Source: Symsagittifera roscoffensis
Taxonomy: Eukaryota; Xenacoelomorpha; Acoela; Convolutidae
Assembly (NCBI RefSeq): GCF_963678635.1
Contig: NC_087068.1
Coordinates: 39,953,649-40,017,648, forward strand
DNA: 64,000 bases
Reading direction: 5' to 3'
Positions 37,836-47,934 of the stretch are shown piece after piece. The position numbers and the translations under genes are program-made. The notes beneath the pieces were generated by a model that did no database searches, was not told the DNA's origin, and saw nothing but the letters and a program-made list of their open reading frames with translations. Numbering within the stretch: position 1 is the first letter of the stretch; each line of letters starts with the position of its first letter.

Positions 37836-38589
37836 CATCGTTACCAAAATTTTTCCTTTCTGAAACTTCCAGTAAACTAGCTACTGACAAAGGAGCAAGT
37901 TTAACAATTTATGCAAAGATTCCATTATCACTATTACCAACTCGAGCAATGGAACCAAATAAACTTTTAGTAAAACCCTTCACATAAATAATGTATATAA
38001 CAGATATTTAACATAAAATAATTGGATTACTATTTATCACTAAATCTTTCTCAATTATAAACATCTTATACAGCAAGTGATCAACAGATACAATTGCATT
38101 ACATCTATATAATTATTCACCATAGAAATTTAAACTTCCTGTAGGAGTGTTAGGATTTTGCAAAACAAATGCAACATTTCACCTTACACAAGAAGACCAT
38201 ACATAATAAACTATATTTTAAAACTAAAAAATAGCTGTCAACAATCAATCCTCAATGAAGAACTATCCATTAATATTATTACAATTGATTCAAAAAGAAA
38301 CATAGATTGTTTCACAAAAACCCTTTTTTCTAAACCATTATTTTGAATCTCAAAATATACATATGAACAACGATAATTTCTGACAAGGTTTTATTCTCAA
38401 CATTCTCAAATTAATCAGCAAGAATTTGAACAATTAGCAGACTAATTATTCAATTATCCCGTGGTTTATGCCCAATCAAAATTTGACGATAGAGAAAACC
38501 TTCACCACAACACCTTCCAATTACACTCGTCGCAGTTTTCAAAAAACAACGCGCGAGTAAAGTTCCAATACACTTTCAAAATAAAGTAA

Positions 38590-39320
38590 GCAGACTTTTA
38601 GACATTCTTGAGCATTATGAAATTATCTCACCGGTTAACAAAGAACAATAACACAAAGCAAAGACTTTTATAAATCCAGTAATCAGTCTGGAGGGAAAAT
38701 CACTCAAATTAACTTTTATCGCACATTACTTAAACTCTCTTACGATGAATCAAAATACAAGCGTCCCATAAAACCAAAACAAGCTTATTCAAAAAAATCA
38801 CAAAAAAACAAATGGACACTTTTATACCACTGCAGTTATGAATAGTACATTAGATGCCACTTGATAATCAGAAGCCACTAGAGGAACAATCCCATCGCTT
38901 GACACAATTCGTTATTGGAAATCAATAATACGATTTCAATGTACTATTTTACGGCATATTTATACAACCAGCAGCTTTTTCTGCTTTTACAATAGAAATT
39001 TTTAGACCACTAACTTTGAAAAAAATTGTCAATACATTTTTAGACGATTTTTTCATACAACCGCAAATAAAACAAATATTGTTCCAAGTTTTAGATAAAT
39101 ACCACCAAATATTTTTGAAAGAAAGCATAAAACTGTTCCAGATATATCACGTGTTTTTTCTCACTCCTACTAGGACATATTTTAAACTCCTAGAAAAAAT
39201 CCTGAGACAAATTAAAGAAGGCATCACAATAGCACTTTTGAAATCCGGAACAGATGCAGTTCTGAAACTCCAACCACCAATCAAAAAAAGAAGAAATTCC
39301 AAGAATTCATGTGACTGATA
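38590..39320 (+). pseudogene. pol: Reverse transcriptase core, broken
   Basis: A frame at 39,016-39,318 contains TFLDDFFIQP; FLDD (39,037-39,048) corresponds to the YxDD catalytic box of reverse transcriptases, with Phe in place of Tyr. The segment just upstream includes FNVLFYGIFIQPAAFSAF, typical of the region before that box in Ty3/gypsy RTs. Downstream, VLKLQPPIKK matches the connection region. At least two stops interrupt the upstream part. Confidence 0.75.
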
Positions 39321-39487
39321 AATTTTCGAGTAAGTACTTTTGTATAAAGCAGTTGAATCTCAGACCATTCTATTTTTTTCTTAGACAACAAAACAATTTT
39401 GAGTGGACATAAGATTATCAAAAACGCTTCGATGAAATACAAATTTTTCTCACTAAACATATTTTAATTACAACTTTAGATTAAATC

Positions 39488-39830
39488 AACCATTCTACGC
39501 TATTTGCAACGCCTCAAACTTTGGAATTGGCGCAGCTCTTTCAAAATTCTACCAAAGCACTAATAAAGTGAATTTAATATCTGCAAACTCAAGTCTCTCT
39601 GCACAACCAGAGTTAAGACTCTCCACACTCATGAGAGAGTGTACAGCCATGATATATACATTAACAGAATATGAACTTTTGATTCTTGGATCAAAACAAA
39701 CACCAGTTTTTTTTACAGAACAAAAGCCCATAACTTTTCTCTCTACACGAAAATTTTGTCCTAACTATAGATTATATTTAAATTTCTATTATTTTGTTGA
39801 AATTTCCAATACTATATTGAGTTTGTAGAG
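39488..39830 (+). pseudogene. pol: RNase H domain, catalytic positions altered
   Basis: The first strand of the fold reads FYAICNASNFGIGAAL, where the first catalytic Asp is Asn (codon aac, 39,508-39,510). The next part, open from 39,568, has the expected ELRLSTLMRECTA segment with its Glu. The usual TDHKPL motif reads TEQKPI. Loss of two metal-binding positions indicates an inactive domain. Confidence 0.75.
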
Positions 39831-40369
39831 CGGGCAAAAACCTTGCTTTACCTGATACACTTAGTCGAAATGCACCACCCCAACTACCTAGACAAAAAAC
39901 AACTGTAGAAATACTAAAAAAAAATTTTCTCGCAGCAAAAGGCGAAACGTCGCCACGACAAAATGTCACCCAAAATTGACCCTGCTATGAAGTTTAAAAA
40001 ATCTTGGCACAAATACGAACCACATACTGTCAAAGCCGACGTTACATTTTTAGGGGAAAAAAAGTCACTTCGATAGTTTGGAAAATTTAAAAAAGCCACA
40101 GTAAACTGTACATTTAACCCTATACCATATTCACTATGGATGAAAAATAAAACACAACTGAGAACACATTAACAAAAAGCACAACGAAATAAATCATTTC
40201 TATTAATAGAAAAGAAGACCTAACGGACAATTTACCTCTATCAAAGAAAGAAATTCAATTTTTTTAAACTCGCTTCACTTCAGTTATTACAAAATACCAA
40301 GATCTTGACCCTTTTATCAGACAACTCAAATCTTGGATGTTCTTTTACCGATCTTAAAACAAGTAGTTC

Positions 40370-40396
40370 TCCCGCCCCCCCCCACCCCTCCCCCCT
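40370..40396. repeat. C-rich tract at a tail-to-tail element boundary
   Basis: An almost pure run of C, in strong contrast with the AT-rich surroundings. To the left, the retrotransposon reads on the plus strand; to the right, it reads on the minus strand. Confidence 0.85.
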
Positions 40397-40399
40397 GAT

Positions 40400-42390
40400 C
40401 AGCTCCATCATCTACTACTGTTCTCTCTTTGGGCGTTGTTTCTTAATGTGTCCGGGATTGCAATTTTTTTACATCAAAGTTTGATGTAACACATACACTG
40501 GGAATTTCAATAGTAGATTTGCTGATTATTCAAATTCGTCTTAGTTTACTTGCATGGGCTGAATATTAAACCTAATTAACTTTTTTGTTGTTCTTGTGTT
40601 TACTGCGAGGTTTTAAATACTGGTTTGAAACATATTGTTTTTGTAAGGCAACAGATACTCCGTTTTGGGCGGTCAGTAACAATATAGTTTATAGACAGTT
40701 CTTCAATTTAGATAATAGATTGCTAATAATGAAACAAGTTTAATATATGATTTATTCTGTGTTTTTTCTGCAATCGGATTTAGTGTGATATTTGATTCAC
40801 AGTATCCTAGACGTCCTAAGTGAAGTGTTATTGGGTTTGGTGAATTGTTGTATGAACGTAAATCGATATTATCTGAATTTTATGTTTTCTACATATTTCA
40901 TTGTTGATGTTATTACGCTCAAAATTAATAAATCGGACAAAAGTGAAGGTCAGAGTCAGACATTTTTAGTTTTTGTGTATTTTGATTGTAGTTATAAGTG
41001 AGATATTAAAACCTTGAGTAAAATGTTGGTCGTATTTGGAGTTTATGGAAAAGTTTTTAGAAAATTTTTTGTGTTTTTTGTCTTTTTTTCTGAAATTTAC
41101 TAAATAATGTAATAAATTGTAGCATATATTTAGTAACTTAGTAGAACATGGAACTCTTTTTATTATTTTTTGTATTTGTACTGTGGAACATATCTGCAAA
41201 AATTAAATTAGGTTTTTCTTTTTTTTGACTTTTTTGTTGGTTCAAATTGAAGTTTGTTTTTTCGTTTTTTCCATGATTTTGTAACTTTGAGCCTTGTGCT
41301 GTTGCTGAATTACTTATTGTGTCTTCAAGACTTAAGTAGGGGCTTGATGATTTTTTTCCATTCCACACATCTATAATTTTGATTGATGTTTGATTCTGCA
41401 CCCGAGTCAAATGAAAAAAACTATTTCTAAGTCTGGTGCTTGAGATCTATTTTGTTTCGTTTGGTTTTCGAAAAGATGTGGTAGTATTGAAATAAGTTTT
41501 TTCTTTTTTATGTTTTTTGCACTTTCTTATTTTTCACTGGTTGTTTATATTATTTACGTTTTTGTGTGAATTTTTTTTTTCATGAGATTATTTTTGGTGT
41601 GAAGTTTATGTTGTATAAGCTTCTTGATGAATTTCGATTTTGTCGGCGTTTCTGTCTCTTTAATTATTTAGTAATAATTAGATCGAATACGGTTTTCATA
41701 ATCAAATTTTGTTTTTAGCATACTGACTATCAGTGTATTTTCGGTATCGCTATCCTAGTCCAGGCTATTACAATGAACGCGATTTAATTTAACATTTTGG
41801 CTGTCATTTGTTTCAATACACAGAGTATCAGTGGTACTTTCATCTGGTTTCTATCTGATTATTTCTCGTTGAAGTTTTTGGATGTTTTTTTTTTCTGTGA
41901 ATTTAGTAGGTCGATTGAAATTTTGTGAAAAGTATCTCGATGTGGTGACTAGGAGAAACTTTGAAATGTTTTACTCATATCACTATGTTTTTTTATATTA
42001 ACTAGAACTTTTTCCTGGTCTTTATTCTTCAGTTTTTTCTTATAACTATCATTTGAACGGTTTCCATAACGGTGGTTCAAATGATTTCTTTTGCGATAAT
42101 ATGAGTAATTCCTAGAACGGTCAATTGATTAGTTTTTTTAAGATTCTTTAAAAATGATCCTTTTCTACTGTAAGAAGATTGCTCCTGTTCGAACTTGACT
42201 TTGAATGAATTTTCCTTCAATATTTTGCGGCTAATAAAATGGCTATGAATGTTTTGAGTTATATAGTTTAGTTTCTTCTATTTGAGGATCTGCCTCAAAA
42301 ATTCTTATTGAATTGTGATTGTGATCGATAATAGTTAGATTTTCATGGTGGTTTTCTTGAACTAATTCTAATTTAAGATAAATTGATGCT
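40400..42390 (-). pseudogene. pol: Inverted copy: protease/linker/RT start, decayed
   Basis: Near 40,690-40,760 the minus strand encodes residues similar to the linker at 38,158-38,346 on the plus strand (an EELSINYI-type string). Further upstream, 41,138-41,410 has a 90-codon frame rich in Ser, Asn and Lys with no assigned domain. I could not find a clear protease active site. Many stops occur. Confidence 0.45.
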
Positions 42391-42399
42391 TTAAATTTT

Positions 42400-42620
42400 T
42401 CATATTTTGTTAACTTTATTTATTTGGTTCTTTAAGTTGTGATGGTCACGTGGATTTATCATGATGGTCTGTCAACATTTGCGATTCTGTTTCCGTTTTG
42501 TCTTTGTTTTTACTGATTGAAAGCTTTCCTTTACAAGTTGAGCTTCTATCGTAATGTGTAATTTCTTCTGTTAGTTCCAGTTCAGACATTTGTATAACTT
42601 GTTTTGTGAATTTATTGTTG
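42400..42620 (-). pseudogene. gag: Inverted copy: acidic Gag tail
   Basis: Reads SELELTEEITHYDRSSTCKG and KDKTETESQ, corresponding in place and composition to the acidic tail of the plus-strand copies (28,909-29,139). It is separated from the main Gag frame by stops. Confidence 0.5.
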
Positions 42621-42894
42621 AAATGTTTGAAACATATTGTAATTTTATTTTTTCTAATTCTTCTAAACTAATAGTAATTTCTGTTTAATCTCGTTTTCTA
42701 CAAAGAATTTCTATGTCAATTTCTGGTTTGCAGTTTGATGAGTGACATGATGTTCTTTTCTTTAGTGCGTGCTATTTTTCGTAATTGTGGTGTTAAAATA
42801 ATCGTTAAAAACTTTGTCATGGTTGTGTTTTGCTAAGCAAGTGTGATTATAGAATATTATTTCCGTATTTGAACGTTATTTTTCAGAGAACTAG

Positions 42895-43497
42895 TTATTT
42901 CAATTTTACATTTAATAACCTGCAGGTTTCACTACATAAAATTCTTCGATGATGTCTTTTTTTTCTTTGAAAAATCTTGTTCAAAAGTTTTCCAATCATT
43001 TTTTTTTGGTAAAATTGAACTGAACAACACTTTTGGGCTGCCTCGTTGAGTGCGGTTTGTAATAATGCTGTACATCTATGGATCCAGTTATGATGAACAG
43101 GATTCTTTATAAGTTCTGGGCCTATATTCGTTTTTAGGTTTGCTATTGCGGCATTTTCTTCAGCATCTGTTCCTGTGAAAATCATTAGGGATTTGCCTAA
43201 TATAACTGATGATCCACACCAAAGGTATGAATTGATCTTATTTTGTATTGATTCTACTGTATTTGATGTTTGGCAAAAAAGTTTGAGCTCTTTCTTACTG
43301 ATTTCATATTTTTGTAAGTAAAAAAGTGATGGTACTTTGTTTTTCATTGCTACAAACTGATAGTCTTGGCTAATGACTGGGTTTTGTGTTGGAAAAAATC
43401 GGCTTGATAATGAGGAAAACAGTTTTTTTTGTTGAGTAATTTTTCGTTGTTCAGCGTTCTGTGAATGTAAAAATGGTTCGAAAAAATATGTTTGCAC
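42895..43497 (-). CDS. gag: Gag-like protein, longest surviving frame
   Basis: A 200-codon open frame, the least broken gag piece of the window. The first ~95 residues (YFFEPFLHSQ, FVAMKNKVPSLFYLQKYEIS) align with damaged sequence at 27,820-28,090 on the plus strand. Residues ~108-160 (TGTDAEENAAIANLKTNIGP, HHNWIHRCTALLQT, EAAQKCCS) align with the capsid-like frames at 28,114 and 35,896. The C-terminus is basic (RKKRHHRR). This is expected to be the capsid/RNA-packaging protein of the element. It has no N-terminal continuation in frame: the preceding gag segment is the separate frame at 43,915-44,157. Expression is doubtful. Confidence 0.6.
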   Translation of the reverse strand: MQTYFFEPFLHSQNAEQRKITQQKKLFSSLSSRFFPTQNPVISQDYQFVAMKNKVPSLFYLQKYEISKKELKLFCQTSNTVESIQNKINSYLWCGSSVILGKSLMIFTGTDAEENAAIANLKTNIGPELIKNPVHHNWIHRCTALLQTALNEAAQKCCSVQFYQKKMIGKLLNKIFQRKKRHHRRILCSETCRLLNVKLK

Positions 43498-43914
43498 TGC
43501 AATATATTTTTGATATTTCTTTTGTTTGAGTCTGTTTCAGATATTTCTTTTAAACTTTGTTTACGATGCTGGCTTCTATTAGAAAAGATTTCAAGAAGAT
43601 GACTGGTTTCAATCTCGCAGAAAATTTTTTGATTTTTTTGTCCGTATTATTTGTTTTGTTGATTATATGGTTAATTTTCAGGTTGGTATGTTTGAGTAAT
43701 TTTTGTCGTGAAAACTGACTGATTATGTTTTTGTAGTTTTAATTGATGCTGATTACAGCCATAGTCTTTGAATTAGAGTTTTTTTGTTTCAACCATGTTT
43801 GTTAAGTAATTTTTGATAATGGAAATTGAAAAGAATCAATTTTGGTTTGAAAAATCTTTTCCTTTTTGGTTTTCTATTGAAAAATCATTTTTTATAGCTA
43901 GATATAAATGTGTA

Positions 43915-44157
43915 TCATAATGTATCGATGAATTTAAACCAAAAATAGGTGTAGCTGTTGATTGTAATTACGATTGCTGAGGCTATCTTATTTTGTAGTT
44001 TTGTATTTGTGTGGTGTAGAAATGAGATACCCTGTTGTGTAGTTACTGGTATTGTTGTAACTATTTCTTCATTTGTAAAATGTGACGGAGTCTGAAAATT
44101 TTGTTGATTCAGCGTCGTTGTTCCATTTAGATTCTCTCTTGCAAGTGTTTTGATCAT
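43915..44157 (-). pseudogene. gag: Gag N-terminal segment, inverted copy
   Basis: An 80-codon frame (LNQQNFQTPSHFTNEEIV, TQQGISFLHH) aligning with the N-terminal gag pieces at 30,517-30,760 and 63,060-63,200. Stops separate it from the main Gag frame about 400 bp further on. Confidence 0.6.
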
Positions 44158-44159
44158 TA

Positions 44160-46020
44160 TTTTTGCTATAAAAATGATTTGTTTTGTTGTTTCAGAGTCA
44201 AAATGGTCTGCTTTTTTGAACTTTGTGTGAGATATGTTGTCATTGGATTTTGGAGGAGCTGAGGCTTATGTATGATTGTAGTATCTGATTCTGTTGCGGT
44301 GTGTTTTCTCGAGAAAATGTTTTTATTTAGAATTGAAACTTAATTTTTTTTTGTGAGCGGTTATTCGACTTAATATAACCTATTACTTGTTTATGTGGTA
44401 TAACTAGAAGATCGTACTGGGAATTTTTGAAGAGGCAATTGTTGATTACTGCGGATTGCTTGCTTTTTTCTATCTTTCATAGAGATATAAGTTTTAAGAG
44501 GAAAGATGATTGCTAAACCCGGGTGTTCGAATTTCTGAAAAAGTTAGTCCTTATTTATTTTCTGATTGTTATTCTAAGTTATCGGATCGTATGTTCGTCT
44601 TGACAAGACGGGTTGATTAAAAGAAAAATCAATTCTTTTGAATGATGTGTACTGCTCTGAAACTAGTTGCCTCCTCCGCTTTTGAGTTTTTTAATCTTAC
44701 AAAAAAAGGGATCAACATGAGATCGAGGGATGGAGAATAGTAAATCATTCCACAAGGTAGAGATAAAACTAGAACGCAAGTAGATTTTTGAATAATGTTT
44801 TTGAGATTACTACTTTCAACGTTTGTTATAAGACTTTGTAGAACAAGAGGCAGGGATCAAGTGACGGATGTGTAACCGATGTTCTTCACTCTTTAGCTTA
44901 ATTCAATTGGTGAATTTCGAAAGCAAAAACTGTCAGTTAGTCTTGGGTAACTTAAGCAGTTGGCAAGTGAATTGACATCTTTGGTTGTTACACACTTAAT
45001 TAAAAGGAGGGTGTCAAAATAAAGTTATTAGATCAAAGGAAGTTCTGGATTATCTTGATTTTGAAAAGGATTAAGTTTAAGTTTTGTAACAGTAAAGATC
45101 CCAGGAGAGGCCTTGAGGATCTGGTTTTTTAAATAAAATTAAGGTCTCTCGAAATAAAAGATCCAAGGAGAAGCTTCGATTATCTTATAATTCAGTTAAA
45201 ATAAGAGTTCATAAGGTCAAAGAATGAACGAGGAGAAGCCTTGCTAATCTTGTATTTTAGATTTAATTTCGAAAACAGAAAATTTATTTTAGGTAAAAAA
45301 AAAGATGAATTTTTCATTGAATTAAATTTTTTGGATGTTTTAGATGAACAAGTCGGCAGACAGGGGGTTTTCTTTGCATTGAACACTGATGTGCAATGGC
45401 AACTAATGGTCAAAATAAGTGTGTGTTGTTTAAAAAATATGCAGATTTAAAATTTTACAGTAAATGAGTTTCTAGTTATGGTGGATTTTTAGTTATGGTG
45501 GACTTTTATTCGGTTTTTAGTAATTTTTAGTTATGGTGGACTTTTATTCAATTTTGGTTATTCTATTGCCGTTAGGTTATTAATAAAATAACCAATTTAA
45601 TAAAGCTTTGTAAAATAAATTTACGGCTCAAATAACAGTTAATATAGTAGTAATAGGATTTACTGCACGAATTGTTATTGGTTAATTGCTGCGGCTTCTG
45701 CTTGCTTACGCCTTGCTATGCCAATTTGGGATCCGTCGTTTTGTGATGGAGGTTCGTCTTGAGATTTGGCGTGGTTTTATTCGACTTATTAGGACGTGGA
45801 AATATTCTGATTTTTTTTTCTAATTTGTTTAATGGTTTCTAAAACTAAATAAGTAGGATGTCTGCTCTAGTTTCGTTGGTCGTACCAGATGAGTTTATGT
45901 CCCCGTGGCCTTCTCATAAAGTAATTCCGGATAGGGTCAACAGTCTATTCATCGCGCTATCTATTTTCGACAGGATAGGTTCGTGCAACTCCTTAATCTA
46001 GTATCTATTCTTTTTTGCAG
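44160..46020 (-). repeat. Inverted copy: leader and partial LTR
   Basis: The LTR end is recognised at 45,883-45,897, the reverse complement of the aaactcatctggt-type end, followed by a TGG-type possible primer site. The LTR is recognisable for only ~130 bp, to about 46,020. The leader contains loosely repeated segments around gatccaaggagaagc (45,085-45,250). No gene is seen in it. Confidence 0.55.
45471..45555. repeat. Short tandem repeat, tagttatggtgga units
   Basis: Three units with the shared core tagttatggtgga, the last two extended by cttttattc. It lies within the inverted element's leader. Confidence 0.8.
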
Positions 46021-46150
46021 ATGATGTTAGGTTGATTTCAAAAAACTGCATATTCACGCAAGTGCTTTCATAAATACAAGAATGAACTCTGCGCCTGTTG
46101 GAACTTTTTTGGAATTTTTAAAAATAAAAAACAAACGACAAGACCTTCTA

Positions 46151-46884
46151 CAGTGCTGATTTAAATTAACCGGACAAAACGCGTTAAACTTGAAATTTAA
46201 AACGCATTTTTCTCAAATTGGGTTGAGTTTAGGTGAAGACTTATGAAGACAAAACTTGCTTAAAATTTTAGCAAACTTTTTATGATGTAATTTGTTTTGC
46301 GAAATTCGGGTCTGAATTTTTACCCCAAAAATGGGTCATTTTGGCTTTTCTTAGTTAATCAAAAATTAAGCCGAAAAAACCCAGTCGATCACTGACATAA
46401 TTATATCAAAGTGAGCCACTTACGTAGCCCAACAAACTTTAAGAAGTGTATTTTCTCCATAAAAAAAATGCAAATCGTTTAAAAATTGTTTTTAAATAAA
46501 AAGTTGGTTTTTTTATTTAGTAAAAATGACCTTTTTTGTCTATCAAACAAAAATAAAGTTTATGATACAATATTTTGGAGATTGTACCCTTTTCAAAGTT
46601 TGCTGGGATACGTAAGGAGCTCACTTTGATATAATTATGTCAGTGATCGACTGGGTTTTTTCGGCTTAATTTTTGATTAACTAAGAAAAGCCAAAATGAC
46701 CCATTTTTGGGGTAAAATTTCAGACCCGAATTTCGCAAAACCAATTACACCATGTTAAATCTACTTACATTTTAAGCAAGTTTTGTCTTCATAAGTTATC
46801 ACCCAAACTCAACCCAATTAGATAAAAATGCCTTTTAAGTTTCAAGTTTAACGCGTTTTGTCCGGTTAATTTAAATCAGCACTG
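46151..46884. mobile_element. Fold-back DNA element, Tc1/mariner-like MITE
   Basis: Two 308-bp arms (46,151-46,458 and 46,577-46,884) are inverted repeats of each other, with a few mismatches, around a 118-bp centre. The ends are cagtgctgatttaaattaac. A TA lies on both sides (46,149-46,150 and 46,885-46,886), the target duplication made by Tc1/mariner transposases. There is no transposase frame, so it is non-autonomous. The element could form a nearly full-length hairpin. Confidence 0.9.
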
Positions 46885-46886
46885 TA

Positions 46887-47930
46887 TAACTGAAAATGAT
46901 TTTGGTAGTTAAACGTAAGCTTTGAGAAAAAATTCGAGTTTGATCTTGAGTTATGACAAAATGGTACTATTAGATTTGATGAAAAAACAACTTCTTCAAT
47001 TAGCCCCTCAACTTTAGCATGCGAAAACTGTCTTGCCAAAAAATTGAAGAGACATTTTCTTTAATTGTGAATCTTTTATGATTTTTTTCCATTCTTTCTT
47101 AGTGACCGGAATATTTTGTGCTTTTTGCACTGTTATTGGGCGTTACCGACTACCTAGGTCAGTCACTTGGTGCACCGATTTTTTTTATTTCAAAATGAGT
47201 AAAAAAAAAGTTGAGCAGTTATTTTAAATTAATATAGTTTGAAGACCGTACAAACTATCAGTTTTTAAACAGCTTCTCTGTTAGGCAACTGCTCTCGCGA
47301 AGGAAAAAAAACGCATGCTTAGTTAATTTCTAGTTTCAATCAGCAGATGAAATGACCCACCATGGGATCTTTTCCACACCCATCTCAACAAAGTTAAGTT
47401 TCTTTTAGCATACTTCTTTTATAATTTGATGTTTTCTAAACGCTTCATAAAACATTTCAAAGCAAAGGTTATCTCCCATTTCTAAAAATATCATTTTTAA
47501 TTTACATCACAAGTGGTTTTGAAAAAAGTTTAGTTACAAAGTTATTCGCTGATATTTGTCGGAATGCCAATGCCAATTCATAGAAAAAACTTTTTTATTC
47601 TTATAATTTAGTTGAATTTCTGATGTCAGGTCCTCAGTGGAAAAAAATTCTCAACTTTTTGCATGCGCTTTTCCACATATCAGCCTTATGTCAAGCATTC
47701 GGTTTGCTGCATTTTAATTCTCGGAGACTTTATGACTCCCATAATCTACGTTCGGTTATTTTCTATGTTTCTCCGGAGTTGCTTGATATAATTAGACCAT
47801 GTGATTACACTATGATAAAGAAGTTTTAGGAGCAGTTTTAATACGTGATAGAAACAGGAGAGAGCTGGTTGTATAACTATGTTGCGATTTGAAACTTAAT
47901 GAAATTTTCTTCAATAAACTTAAGTACTCA
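46887..47930. other. Downstream intron or flank, no gene seen
   Basis: AT-rich sequence after the donor site of the exon at 47,932-50,091. I found no convincing next exon. A plus-strand frame at 47,623-47,829 has no support beyond being open. Confidence 0.4.
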
Positions 47931-47934
47931 CCCT
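47925..47934 (-). other. Splice donor of exon B
   Basis: On the minus strand the sequence is agaaagg|gtgagtact, a strong GT donor. Beyond it the frame continues about 40 codons with a shift to hydrophobic, AT-driven composition before a stop, supporting the boundary. Confidence 0.75.

Larger units (their letters stand above)
37836..40350 (+). pseudogene. pol: Protease-RT-RNase H polyprotein, broken
   Basis: The only copy in the window that runs through the catalytic part of pol. Order seen: protease remnant (about 37,840-38,000, KGAS-type string), linker frame 38,158-38,346 (INIITIDSKRN), RT (38,590-39,320), RNase H (39,488-39,830), and a tail with LPDTL-like residues near 39,855. After 39,985 the similarity fades into sequence expected for the linker before integrase. 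No integrase domain (zinc HHCC or DDE motif) is visible before the C-rich tract at 40,370. The domain order protease-RT-RNase H fits Ty3/gypsy elements; the missing integrase leaves this as inference. Confidence 0.7.
40400..46020 (-). mobile_element. Inverted Ty3/gypsy-like copy, 3' truncated
   Basis: Minus-strand copy of the same family. From its 5' end it has a partial LTR (46,020-45,890), a leader (45,890-44,160), gag (44,157-42,400), a protease/linker region and the beginning of pol. It stops at the C-rich tract before the RT core. It is clearly diverged from the plus-strand copies in DNA, but Gag similarity remains over long stretches. Confidence 0.7.
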
